The translations under genes and the position numbers were made by a program. Source: Hoeflea_A sp965249925 (lineage in GTDB: Bacteria; Pseudomonadota; Alphaproteobacteria; Rhizobiales; Rhizobiaceae). From it: DNA of 64,000 nt. The stretch covers positions 310,001 through 374,000 of the forward strand of contig OZ252260.1 of NCBI GenBank assembly GCA_965249925.1, given 5' to 3'. The notes beneath the pieces were generated by a model that was not told the origin of the DNA, ran no database searches, and saw only the letters and a list, made by a program, of their open reading frames with translations. The stretch's first letter is position 1. The number at the start of each line of letters is the position of its first letter. Positions 27,847-40,803 of the stretch are shown piece after piece.

Positions 27847-28731
27847 CTATCGGGCGGAGAGCATGCGGCGCAGATCGCCTTCCACCTTGACCCTGATGTC
27901 GTCACGCTGCAGCGCAAACGACACGTTTGCCTTGATGAAACCCTCCTTGGAGCCGCAGTCGAACGTGTTGCCGCGGAACCGGTAGCCCGAAAACTGCTGG
28001 CTTTCGGCCAGTTTCAGCATGGCGTCGGTAATCTGGATCTCGTTGCCGGCGCCGCGCTCCTGGGTTTCCAGAATGGAGAAGATCTCCGGTTGCAGGATGT
28101 ATCGGCCGTTGATGAAGAAGTTGGACGGCGCCGTGCCGGGGGTTGGTTTTTCGACCATCCCGGTAATCTGAAATCCGTCCGCATCGATATCCTCGCCGAC
28201 ACTGACAATGCCGTACCGGTGGGTTTCCTCCTCGGGCACCTCTTCCACCGAAATCACGTTGCCGCCAACCTTGTTGTAAAGGTCGACCATGCCGCTCAGG
28301 CAACCTCTCGCATCCTGCATGACCATGTCCGGCAGCAGCAACGCGAACGGCTCATCGCCGACCAACTCCCGGGCACACCAGACGGCATGACCGAGACCGA
28401 GCGGTTCCTGTTGCCTGGTGAAGCTGGTCTGCCCCGGTTTCGGCTGGTGCGCCTGCAGGTTGCTGAGTTCATCGGTCTTGCCGCGGCCACGCAGCGTGTT
28501 GTACAGCTCGACCTGGATGTCGAAATGGTCCTCGATGACCGACTTGTTTCGGCCTGTTACGAAGATGAAGTGCTCAATGCCGGCGGCGCGTGCTTCGTTG
28601 ACCACATACTGGATCACCGGCTGATCGACCACCGTCAGCATTTCTTTCGGAATGGCTTTTGTCGCCGGTAGAAAACGGGTGCCGAGCCCGGCCACGGGAA
28701 AAACTGCTTTGCGAATTCTGCGCTGCGCCAT
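27847..28731 (-). CDS. galU: UTP-glucose-1-phosphate uridylyltransferase
   Basis: A 294-residue nucleotidyltransferase making UDP-glucose for glucans and surface polysaccharides. Motifs are VFPVAGLGTRFLPATKAIPK, FVTGRNKSVIEDHFD, EPFALLLPDM and GYRFRGNTFDCGSKEG. It is convergent with the beta-barrel gene. The 288-base region upstream is shared with the divergent mltB-like gene. Confidence 0.96.
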   Translation of the reverse strand: MAQRRIRKAVFPVAGLGTRFLPATKAIPKEMLTVVDQPVIQYVVNEARAAGIEHFIFVTGRNKSVIEDHFDIQVELYNTLRGRGKTDELSNLQAHQPKPGQTSFTRQQEPLGLGHAVWCARELVGDEPFALLLPDMVMQDARGCLSGMVDLYNKVGGNVISVEEVPEEETHRYGIVSVGEDIDADGFQITGMVEKPTPGTAPSNFFINGRYILQPEIFSILETQERGAGNEIQITDAMLKLAESQQFSGYRFRGNTFDCGSKEGFIKANVSFALQRDDIRVKVEGDLRRMLSAR

Positions 28732-28885
28732 GAAAAATTCCTCTAATACTTGATACCGTGGTCAACTCGGGAAGCAAATGCGTCATGCCGGCACATCGAT
28801 CGTTTATCCCGATTGCGAGACTGAGCCTCGGATAATGTGCAGTTCCTAATGGAGCGCCAACGGCGCCTCCGCCTTGCGTGCATGG

Positions 28886-28900
28886 TTAACACATTGTTGA
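28886..28900 (+). promoter_or_regulatory. Possible CtrA-like site upstream of mltB
   Basis: TTAA-N7-TTGA (TTAACACATTGTTGA) is one base off the alphaproteobacterial CtrA full site TTAA-N7-TTAA. It lies 120 bases upstream of the mltB-like start in the divergent galU/mltB spacer. Such a short motif may occur by chance. Confidence 0.25.
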
Positions 28901-29019
28901 CGGGCGCTGCGCTAGGATCGTGAAGAAAATGTTAACAGCCGATTGTCGGGCGGCGCCTTTATTGCGCCCACTCTTCGCGGTACATTCGCCGCCGCAATCC
29001 GATACCGTTGGAGAAATCG

Positions 29020-30243
29020 ATGCGAAGTCATGGCAGCGCAGCGAGATTGCTGTCCGTTCTATTTGTGTTTTCGGCGCTTGTCCTGCTGGTCGACACACCG
29101 GCGGCGCGGGCCGATGCCGGTTTCCGACAGTGGATCTCCGATTTTTATAGCGTGGCGGCACGTAACGGGATCAAGAAATCGACCTATAACAAGGCGTTCG
29201 CCGGCGTAAAGACACCGGATCCGGACGTTCTGCGCAAAGCCCGACACCAGCCGGAATTCAAGGAACATCCGTGGAGCTACGTCGACACCCGGGTGCATGA
29301 CACTGTCGTCAAAAAAGGTCAGGCGCTGGCCCGCCGCCACAAGCGCACACTCACCGCCATCGAAAAACGCTACGGTGTCGATCCGTCGGTCATCCTCGCC
29401 ATCTGGTCGGTGGAATCGAGCTACGGCAACGTCTTCAACTATCCGGACCGCTTGCACTACGTGCCGCGCGCGCTGGCCACCCTGGCTTACTACGACAAGC
29501 GGCGCGCCAAGTTCGCCAGAAACCAGTTGATCGCCGTGTTGAAAATCCTGCAGGCCGGAGATGTGTCCACCCGCAATCTGAACGGTTCCTGGGCCGGCGC
29601 CATGGGACATACGCAGTTCATTCCCACCAGTTATCTGGCCTTCGCGGTGGATTTTGATCGAAACGGCCGTCGGGATGTCTGGAATTCCATCCCGGATGCG
29701 CTCGGTTCGGCCGCCAGCCTGCTGAACAAGAACGGCTGGAAAACCGGCAGAACCTGGGGCTATGAAGTGCGCGCACCACGCAATGCCTCACGCTATGTCG
29801 GCAGTTCGAAAACCCTGTCGCAGTGGGCTAAGCTTGGCTTCAAGCGACCCAACGGCAGGGGATTTCCCCGACCCGGTGAAAAGGCGGTCCTGAAGATGCC
29901 CGCCGGCGGCAACGGCCCGGCCTTTCTGATGCTGAGAAACTTCTTCGTGCTCAAGCGTTACAACAACTCCGATACCTATGCGTTGACCGTCGGCCTGCTG
30001 GCCGACCGCGTCGCCGGCTACAGCGGTTTGCAGCAGAATTGGCAGAAACCGAAGGGTGTGCTGTCGATGGACGAGCGTCGCGAAATACAGGTCCATCTGC
30101 GCGCACTCGGCTATTATTCCGGCGAGATTGACGGCAACATCGGATCCGGATCGCAATTGGCCATCAAGGCCTTTCAATCGCAGCGCGGCTTGACGCCGGA
30201 TGGGGTTCCGTCGCAAAACCTGTTGAACAAACTCAGGCGGTAA
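29020..30243 (+). CDS. mltB: Lytic murein transglycosylase B with peptidoglycan-binding domain
   Basis: A 407-residue periplasmic enzyme that cleaves glycan strands to 1,6-anhydroMurNAc products. After a signal peptide (ending ARADA) comes the SLT2/MltB domain, with catalytic Glu132 in WSVESSYGN and the motif GAMGHTQFIPTSYL. A C-terminal PG_binding_1 domain is present (LGYYSGEIDGNIGSGSQLAI). The ATG at 29020 is preceded by GGAGA. It is followed by the DUF459 gene after 13 bases and probably co-transcribed with it. Confidence 0.93.
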   Translation: MRSHGSAARLLSVLFVFSALVLLVDTPAARADAGFRQWISDFYSVAARNGIKKSTYNKAFAGVKTPDPDVLRKARHQPEFKEHPWSYVDTRVHDTVVKKGQALARRHKRTLTAIEKRYGVDPSVILAIWSVESSYGNVFNYPDRLHYVPRALATLAYYDKRRAKFARNQLIAVLKILQAGDVSTRNLNGSWAGAMGHTQFIPTSYLAFAVDFDRNGRRDVWNSIPDALGSAASLLNKNGWKTGRTWGYEVRAPRNASRYVGSSKTLSQWAKLGFKRPNGRGFPRPGEKAVLKMPAGGNGPAFLMLRNFFVLKRYNNSDTYALTVGLLADRVAGYSGLQQNWQKPKGVLSMDERREIQVHLRALGYYSGEIDGNIGSGSQLAIKAFQSQRGLTPDGVPSQNLLNKLRR

Positions 30244-30256
30244 CGGGAGTTCCGAT

Positions 30257-31438
30257 TTGACGGCGCTGATCCGACGGTGGCTGATATGGTTTTGTGTGCC
30301 GGCGCTCATGGCCGTTGTCGGCCTCGTCGGCGAAGCCTTCGTGCCGATCGGCATCGCCGAAGCCCAGGAGAAGGTCAAGCGCCGCTCTCTTATCCAGATG
30401 CTGTTTTCACCACGCCGCGCCCGTACCGAAAAGACCAGTCGGCAGCCCGCCCGAAGTGTCAGCAAACGGCCCAAGAAGCGGTCCAGTGGCAGCAGAGCCA
30501 AGGTGGCGCAACGTGCGCCAGCGGTCGAGAAACTGGAGAACGCGATACGGGTAATGGTGGTCGGCGACTTCATGGCGAGTGCGCTGGCGAAAGGATTGCA
30601 GGAGGCATTCCGCGAGTCGCCAGGTGTGGTCATCCTGGAGCGCACCAAGGGATCCTCTGGCCTGGTGCGCGACGACTACTACGACTGGCCCGAACAACTG
30701 CCGGCGTTTCTGGATGAGGACAAGCCGTCCATCGTCATCGTCATGATCGGCTCCAACGATCGCCAGCCCATCCGCCTTGGTGGCGAGAGCGCGGACGTCA
30801 TGAGCGATTCCTGGCTCGCCGAATACACCAGCCGCGTCAAGGAGGTTGCCACCGCCATCCGCTCGAAGGACGCGGCTCTGCTATGGGTCGGCGCCCCTGC
30901 CTACAAGTCGGCGTCGATGTCTGCCGGCATGCTGGCGTTCAACGGCATATTCCGCTCCGTCAGCGGTGATGCCGAAGGCGAATTCATCGACATCTGGGAC
31001 GGCTTTGTCGATGAAAACGGCAAGTTCATCTACACCGGTTCCGACATTAAGGGGCAGCAAGTGCGGCTGCGCACCTCCGACGGCATTCGCATGACCAGAT
31101 CCGGGCGCCGCAAGCTGGCGTTTTATGTGGAGAAACCGGTGCGGCGCCTGCTCGGCGACGCGGTGTCGACTGACGTGGCTAAGCTCGGCGAGGACAATCT
31201 GCCGGAACTGCTGATGCTCGATCCGAATCTGGGCGGCAGTCAGGTGGTCCGCACGCAACCGATCGACATGAACGATCCGGAACTCGACGGGGCGCTGGCT
31301 CTGCTGGGTTCGTCCGCGCCGCAGCCATCGCCCACGCGTACACCGCGTGAGGATCTCATACTCGACGGCAAGACCGCCGAAGCTCCGCCCGGAAGAGCCG
31401 ACTATTTCGTTTGGCCGCCGGGGTCAAACACCAACTGA
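30257..31438 (+). CDS. DUF459 (SGNH-like) exported protein, catalytic residues altered
   Basis: A 393-residue protein starting at TTG 30257, with a signal peptide or anchor (about 8-35) and an Arg-rich linker. A DUF459 domain of the SGNH hydrolase fold follows: IRVMVVGDFMASALAKGL, SIVIVMIGSNDRQPIRLG, DGIRMTRSGRRKLAFYVE. The block-I GDS serine is Phe (GDF) and the block-V His position of DGIH reads Arg. Only the GSND Asn is kept, so hydrolysis is doubtful. Placement behind MltB suggests a cell-wall or glycan-related role. Confidence 0.85.
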   Translation: MTALIRRWLIWFCVPALMAVVGLVGEAFVPIGIAEAQEKVKRRSLIQMLFSPRRARTEKTSRQPARSVSKRPKKRSSGSRAKVAQRAPAVEKLENAIRVMVVGDFMASALAKGLQEAFRESPGVVILERTKGSSGLVRDDYYDWPEQLPAFLDEDKPSIVIVMIGSNDRQPIRLGGESADVMSDSWLAEYTSRVKEVATAIRSKDAALLWVGAPAYKSASMSAGMLAFNGIFRSVSGDAEGEFIDIWDGFVDENGKFIYTGSDIKGQQVRLRTSDGIRMTRSGRRKLAFYVEKPVRRLLGDAVSTDVAKLGEDNLPELLMLDPNLGGSQVVRTQPIDMNDPELDGALALLGSSAPQPSPTRTPREDLILDGKTAEAPPGRADYFVWPPGSNTN

Positions 31439-31445
31439 GTCTTGA

Positions 31446-32900
31446 TCAAAGCGGCAGCGTGGTCGCACCCATCAGCGCTAGGTCGATGTCGCGCGCCGCC
31501 TGCCGGCCTTCGCGAATGGCCCAGACCACCAGCGATTGTCCACGGCGAATGTCGCCGGCGGCCCACAGCCTGTCGACCGATGTGCGGTAATCGGTTTCGT
31601 TGGCCACGACGTTGGTCGAGTTGCGCCGGTCGACTTCCACCGACAACCGGTCGCCCAGATCGGCCAGTACGCCGTTCTCGAAGGGACCGCGAAAGCCGAT
31701 GGCGATGAAGGCAAGATCCGCCTTGATGATGAATTCGGTGCCGGCGATCGGCTTGCGCTGCTCATCGACCTGGCAGCATTTGACGCCGGTCAGTTGACCG
31801 TCCTCGCCAACGAATTCCAGCGTGCCGACCTGGAATTCGCGAATCGCCCCTTCCGCCTGTGACGAGGACGTTCGCATCTTGGTGGCCCAGTACGGCCAGA
31901 CGGCGAGTTTGTCCTCGCGCGCCGGCGGCTGCGGCCGGATATCGAGCTGTGTCACCCGCACGGCGCCCTGGCGGAAGGCGGTGCCTATGCAGTCGGACGC
32001 GGTATCGCCGCCGCCGACCACAACCACGTGCCGTCCACTGGCCACGATCGGCGGCGAGGGCCAGCCGGTGGAGTCGATGGGCTGGCGTGCAATGCGCTTG
32101 TTCTGCTGCACCAGATAAGGCATCGCATCGTGAACGCCGGTAAACTCGACACCTGGAATACCGGCATCGCGGGGCGTTTCCGACCCGCCGCAATAGAGTA
32201 CCGCGTCATGATCGGAAAGCAGTTGGTCGACACTGACATCGACACCCACATGGACATTATAGTGGAACGTTACGCCCTCGCCTTCCATCTGTTCGACCCG
32301 CCGGTCGATCGTGTGCTTTTCCATCTTGAAATCGGGAATGCCGAACCGCAGCAGACCGCCGGCCAGGCTTTCACGCTCGAAGACGTGGACGTCGTGGCCG
32401 ACCCGGCCCAATTGCTGCGCGGCGGACATGCCGGCCGGCCCGGACCCGATGATCGCCACTTTCTTTCCGGTTTTGCTTTCCGCCGGCTGCGGCACGATCA
32501 GACCCAATTCATAGGCCTTGTCGGCAAGCGCCTGCTCCACGGTCTTGATGGCCACCGGGATATCTTCGAGATTGAGCGTGCACGCCTCTTCGCATGGCGC
32601 CGGGCAAATACGGCCGGTGAACTCCGGGAAGTTGTTGGTTGAATGCAGGTTGGCGATCGCCTCTTCCCAGTTGTTGTTGTAGACGAGGTCGTTCCAGTCC
32701 GGGATCTGATTGTGGATCGGGCATCCGGTCGGACCGTGACAGAACGGAATGCCGCAATCCATGCAGCGGGCGGCCTGTTTCTTGATCTCGGAGTCCGACA
32801 TCGGCAGGGAAAACTCCCTGAAGTGGCGAATCCGGTCTGCCGCCGGCTGATACTGCGCGACCTGCCGTTCGATCTCCATAAATCCGGTAACCTTACCCAT
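31446..32900 (-). CDS. gltD: Glutamate synthase (NADPH) small subunit
   Basis: A 484-residue flavoprotein passing electrons from NADPH to the large subunit for glutamine-dependent glutamate formation. The N-terminal Cys clusters (CMDCGIPFCHGPTGC, Cys46/49/54/60, and CPAPCEEAC) bind 4Fe-4S centres. VAIIGSGPAGMSAAQQLG binds FAD and VVVVGGGDTASDC binds NADPH. The ATG at 32900 (MGKVTGFME) is the family start; a longer in-frame reading runs into the gltB 3' end. It lies 124 bases downstream of gltB with a hairpin between them. Confidence 0.97.
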   Translation of the reverse strand: MGKVTGFMEIERQVAQYQPAADRIRHFREFSLPMSDSEIKKQAARCMDCGIPFCHGPTGCPIHNQIPDWNDLVYNNNWEEAIANLHSTNNFPEFTGRICPAPCEEACTLNLEDIPVAIKTVEQALADKAYELGLIVPQPAESKTGKKVAIIGSGPAGMSAAQQLGRVGHDVHVFERESLAGGLLRFGIPDFKMEKHTIDRRVEQMEGEGVTFHYNVHVGVDVSVDQLLSDHDAVLYCGGSETPRDAGIPGVEFTGVHDAMPYLVQQNKRIARQPIDSTGWPSPPIVASGRHVVVVGGGDTASDCIGTAFRQGAVRVTQLDIRPQPPAREDKLAVWPYWATKMRTSSSQAEGAIREFQVGTLEFVGEDGQLTGVKCCQVDEQRKPIAGTEFIIKADLAFIAIGFRGPFENGVLADLGDRLSVEVDRRNSTNVVANETDYRTSVDRLWAAGDIRRGQSLVVWAIREGRQAARDIDLALMGATTLPL

Positions 32901-32947
32901 GCGAACGTCCCTACTGTTTTTGCTGAAACAGGTTTCGGTTATGTGTT

Positions 32948-32973
32948 GCAGGGGCTCTGCGACGAGCCCCTGC
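32948..32973 (-). promoter_or_regulatory. Intercistronic hairpin between gltB and gltD
   Basis: A perfect 9-bp stem GCAGGGGCT / AGCCCCTGC with an 8-base loop lies between the gltB stop and the gltD start. No T-run follows on the minus strand, so it is more likely an mRNA processing or stability element than a full terminator. Confidence 0.55.
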
Positions 32974-33024
32974 CCTTCGATCCCGTTTTGGCTTTCATCC
33001 CTGAATACTGAGCGCCGTGACCGG

Positions 33025-37749
<4,725 letters not shown>

Positions 37750-38283
37750 CTGTCTTTCCTCCTGTCGTTGCCCTGAAAGCGATGCCTCCTGGGGCGACCT
37801 GATTATCCATGCCGGCGAGTCAGTTCCGGTACAGCTTCTTTTTACGCGGCGTATTCTGGCGATAGCCGTTTGGTCCCGCCTGTTTCATGGCAAACGAAAC
37901 GGGCGTCAAGACCTTCCGCATTCTCCGGCCCGCTCAGGCCGGTCTGACACACGCGGCGAGCTCGCAATCGTCAGCCCGCTGCAGCGCCACCGTGGCGGCT
38001 TCGTTACGGGCTGAGACCCTCGGCCAGAGCCCAAAATAGGACAGCTATACTGTCCTATTTATCACTCTATGCCAGAAACAAGCCAGCTCGGCAAGACGGA
38101 AGCCGCAATTAAATCACCGTTGATGACAGCAAATTGCGGCAACACCGGCTATCCCGACATAAAGTTACCCGTCTCACCGGATGAATTGGAAAAAATGTCA
38201 GACGCCGGTCTCGGGCTTTGCCGTCCATCGCATCTGTGGCATGTGTAGCCGTTCCCTCTGAAACGATCCGACGGTACTTCTTC
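37750..38283 (+). other. Divergent intergenic region (gltB / threonine aldolase)
   Basis: 534 bases between divergent genes without a coding region I can support. It contains the long palindrome at 38034-38060 and presumably promoters for both sides. Confidence 0.5.
38034..38060. promoter_or_regulatory. 27-bp palindrome, likely operator
   Basis: Perfect 11-base arms AAATAGGACAG and CTGTCCTATTT flank the 5-base centre CTATA. It is in the divergent spacer, 285 bases from the gltB start and 224 from the aldolase start. The size and AT/GC mix suit a dimeric repressor (Rrf2-, GntR- or TetR-like). The cognate regulator is not in the window. Confidence 0.6.
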
Positions 38284-39330
38284 ATGTATTTTTCATCCGA
38301 CAATTGGAGCGGCGCCCATCCGCGTATCGCCGAATCCCTCAACCGCCACGCCACCGGCTTTGCCTCAGCATATGGCACCAGCGATCTGGACAAACGGGTC
38401 GAAGCCAGATTTAGCGAGATATTCGAACGTGATGTCGCGGTGTTTTTTGTCGGCACCGGAACCGCCGCCAACTCCCTTTCCATGGCCGCCGTCAACCGAC
38501 CGGGTGGCGTGGTTTTCTGTCACAGGGAGGCGCACATGATCGAGGATGAGGGTGGGGCTCCGGAGCTTTTCACCCACGGCGCACGGCTGGTGCCGGTCGA
38601 TGGTGCGCTCGGCAAGCTCGACCCCGATACCCTGCGTGGGCAAATCGCGCGTTTTCCGCCGGAATTCGTTCATGCCGGTCAGCCGATGGCCGTCAGTGTG
38701 ACCCAGGCAACGGAAATCGGCACCGCGTATTCAACCGATGAAATCGAGACCATCGCTGGAATTTGCCGAGAACACGGGCTGCCACTGCACATGGACGGCG
38801 CGCGGTTTGCCAACGCCCTGGCACATCTGAGCCTGAGTCCGGCCGACATGACCTGGAGACGCGGCGTCGACCTGTTGTCCTTCGGCGCCACCAAAAACGG
38901 CTGCTGGTGCGCCGAGGCCATCGTCGTGTTCGATCCGTCGCTGGCGGCCGACCTTCCGTTCATCCGAAAACGCGCCGCCCACCTGTTTTCGAAGAACCGG
39001 TTCATCTCGGCGCAGTTCGAAGCCTATTTGGAGGATGGCCTGTGGCTACAGATCGCAACCGGGTCGAACGCCATGGCGGCGCAGCTGCAGGAGGGCATCG
39101 AGGCATCCTCCAACGCCCACATGGCTTGGCCGGCGTCCGCCAACGAGCTGTTCGTGATCATGAAGCGACAGCATGCCGACGAATTGCGTCGTGCCGGGGC
39201 GTCGTTCCACGACTGGAAGCCGCCACACGGCACGCACCATCTGATCGCCGACGATGAGACGTTGGTTCGGCTGGTGACCAGTTTCGCGACAACCCAAGAC
39301 CATGTTGCCGACTTCCTGAAAATGCTATGA
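38284..39330 (+). CDS. ltaE: Low-specificity threonine aldolase
   Basis: A 348-residue PLP enzyme (beta-eliminating lyase fold) cleaving L-threonine/allo-threonine to glycine and acetaldehyde. Visible motifs are FFVGTGTAANSL, CHREAHMIEDEGGAPE, PLHMDGARFANAL and the PLP-binding Lys204 in SFGATKNG. The start at 38284 (MYFSSDNWSG) matches the family N-terminus. It is 183 bases upstream of the bufferin operon and not obviously part of it. Confidence 0.92.
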   Translation: MYFSSDNWSGAHPRIAESLNRHATGFASAYGTSDLDKRVEARFSEIFERDVAVFFVGTGTAANSLSMAAVNRPGGVVFCHREAHMIEDEGGAPELFTHGARLVPVDGALGKLDPDTLRGQIARFPPEFVHAGQPMAVSVTQATEIGTAYSTDEIETIAGICREHGLPLHMDGARFANALAHLSLSPADMTWRRGVDLLSFGATKNGCWCAEAIVVFDPSLAADLPFIRKRAAHLFSKNRFISAQFEAYLEDGLWLQIATGSNAMAAQLQEGIEASSNAHMAWPASANELFVIMKRQHADELRRAGASFHDWKPPHGTHHLIADDETLVRLVTSFATTQDHVADFLKML

Positions 39331-39513
39331 TAGCCACCGGACATTGGCTACACAGTGGGGTTATACACGGGCTGCTAAAATAAATGTAACGCGCGGGCGA
39401 CAAACAATAACGCGCTGTTGATTTCCAATTTATAAGCGCCTTTCTTAAGTCTTCAGTCGACCCGGCCGAACCGGTGTCCCGCTACAATGCGTCCCAAACT
39501 GAAGGAGAGACCA

Positions 39514-39816
39514 ATGTCCAAGAAATCGATCGTCGGAGCTTCGGCTATTGCTGGCGCAGTTGCCATGGCCCTTTCGGGTGCCACGCTGATGGCCACCACA
39601 ACGACGGCCTCCGCCAAGGAAAAATGCTACGGCGTTTCTCTCGCCGGCAAGAACGACTGCGCCGCCGGTCCCGGCACCACCTGCGCCGGCACGTCGACCG
39701 TAGACTACCAGGGCAACGCCTGGACCCTGGTTGCTGACGGCACCTGCACCACCATGGAATTGCCGGGCGACCGTGTGGGTTCGCTGGAGCCGCTCGACCG
39801 CGATCTTCCGAGCTGA
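39514..39816 (+). CDS. bufA: Bufferin-type precursor peptide (DUF2282)
   Basis: A 100-residue exported precursor. The signal peptide is cleaved near ASA-KEKC (about residue 34). The mature part carries four Cys: 38 (EKCYGVSLAGKNDC), 49, 57 (GPGTTCAGTSTVDYQGNAW) and 78 (DGTC). These are hallmarks of DUF2282 bufferins, RiPPs whose Cys are oxidatively modified and which bind copper in the periplasm. Which Cys are modified here is inference; the two central ones are the usual targets. GGAG precedes the ATG. It heads an operon with a MNIO enzyme, its partner and DoxX. A strong hairpin follows the stop. Confidence 0.9.
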   Translation: MSKKSIVGASAIAGAVAMALSGATLMATTTTASAKEKCYGVSLAGKNDCAAGPGTTCAGTSTVDYQGNAWTLVADGTCTTMELPGDRVGSLEPLDRDLPS

Positions 39817-39824
39817 TTTTTGCA

Positions 39825-39853
39825 AGCCGGCCGCCCGTGCGGGCCGGCCGGCT
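39825..39853 (+). promoter_or_regulatory. Strong GC-rich hairpin between bufA and bufB
   Basis: The stem is AGCCGGCCG / CGGCCGGCT plus three more C-G pairs with one bulged base, loop GTGC. It starts 9 bases after the bufA stop, and no T-tract follows. It could slow RNA decay or partly terminate, making the precursor more abundant than the enzymes. Confidence 0.6.
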
Positions 39854-39885
39854 CGCCATCCGCCCAGCATCAAGGAAGCGATGAC

Positions 39886-40803
39886 ATGACGATCTCCGCC
39901 AACCTCAGCAGCATTGACCGGCGCTTTGCGCCCGCCGGGATCCCGCCCCGCGCTGGAGCCGGGCTGAAACCGGCCCATGTCGACGCCATTCTGGGCGACA
40001 GCTACCGCATCGGCTTCCTTGAGGTCCATGCTGAAAACTATATGGGCGACGGTGGCGCCCCACATCGCGCTCTCACCGCGATCCGCCGCGAATTTCCGAT
40101 TTCCGTGCACGGTGTCGGTCTGTCGATCGGCAGTGAAAAAGGTCTCGATCCAGACCACCTGTCGCGTTTGAAGGCCGTGGTGGACCGTTACGAGCCGGGC
40201 CTCGTTTCCGAGCATCTCGCCTGGTCCACCCACGACACCAGCTACTACAACGACCTTCTGCCCGTGCCCTACGACGAACAGACCCTCGACCGGGTTTGCG
40301 ACCACATCGATGCGGTGCAGAACCGGCTCGGACGCAAAATCCTGTTGGAGAACCCGTCCACCTACGTGCAATTCGAGCAGTCGACCATGAGCGAAACGGA
40401 TTTTATCCGCGAAATCGCCCGGCGCACCGGCTGCGGCCTGCTGCTCGACATCAATAATGTGTTTGTCTCGGCCACCAACCACAACTACCGGCCGCTGACC
40501 TATCTTTCCGAATTTCCGCTCGATCAGGTCGAGGAAATCCACCTGGCCGGCCATGCAACCGACACCGATGACGAGGGGGAACCCCTGCTGATCGACGCCC
40601 ACGACCGTCCGGTCGATGACGAGGTCTGGAAGCTTTATGACATCGTCATCGGACAGGTCGGACCGGTGCCGACACTGGTCGAATGGGACAACGACGTGCC
40701 CGACTGGCCGATCTTGCGCCGCGAGGCCATGCTCGCCGATGACATTCTGACACGGCGCGCCCGGTCATACATGTTGGGAACCCGTCATGCCGCCGCTGAA
40801 TGA
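39886..40803 (+). CDS. bufB: DUF692 MNIO enzyme, bufferin-modifying
   Basis: A 305-residue TIM-barrel protein of the multinuclear non-heme iron-dependent oxidative enzyme (MNIO, DUF692) family, related to MbnB. Candidate iron ligands are Glu46/His48 (FLEVHAEN), His75 (SVHGVGLS), Glu109/His110 (SEHLAW), Glu155/Asn156 (LLENPSTY), Asp188/Asn191 (LDINNVFVSATNH), His219/His223 (EIHLAGH) and Asp237/His239 (DAHDRPV). It is predicted to convert precursor cysteines, using O2, into heterocycles. The ATG at 39886 has AGGAAG upstream. Its 3' end overlaps bufC by 17 bases. Confidence 0.93.
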   Translation: MTISANLSSIDRRFAPAGIPPRAGAGLKPAHVDAILGDSYRIGFLEVHAENYMGDGGAPHRALTAIRREFPISVHGVGLSIGSEKGLDPDHLSRLKAVVDRYEPGLVSEHLAWSTHDTSYYNDLLPVPYDEQTLDRVCDHIDAVQNRLGRKILLENPSTYVQFEQSTMSETDFIREIARRTGCGLLLDINNVFVSATNHNYRPLTYLSEFPLDQVEEIHLAGHATDTDDEGEPLLIDAHDRPVDDEVWKLYDIVIGQVGPVPTLVEWDNDVPDWPILRREAMLADDILTRRARSYMLGTRHAAAE

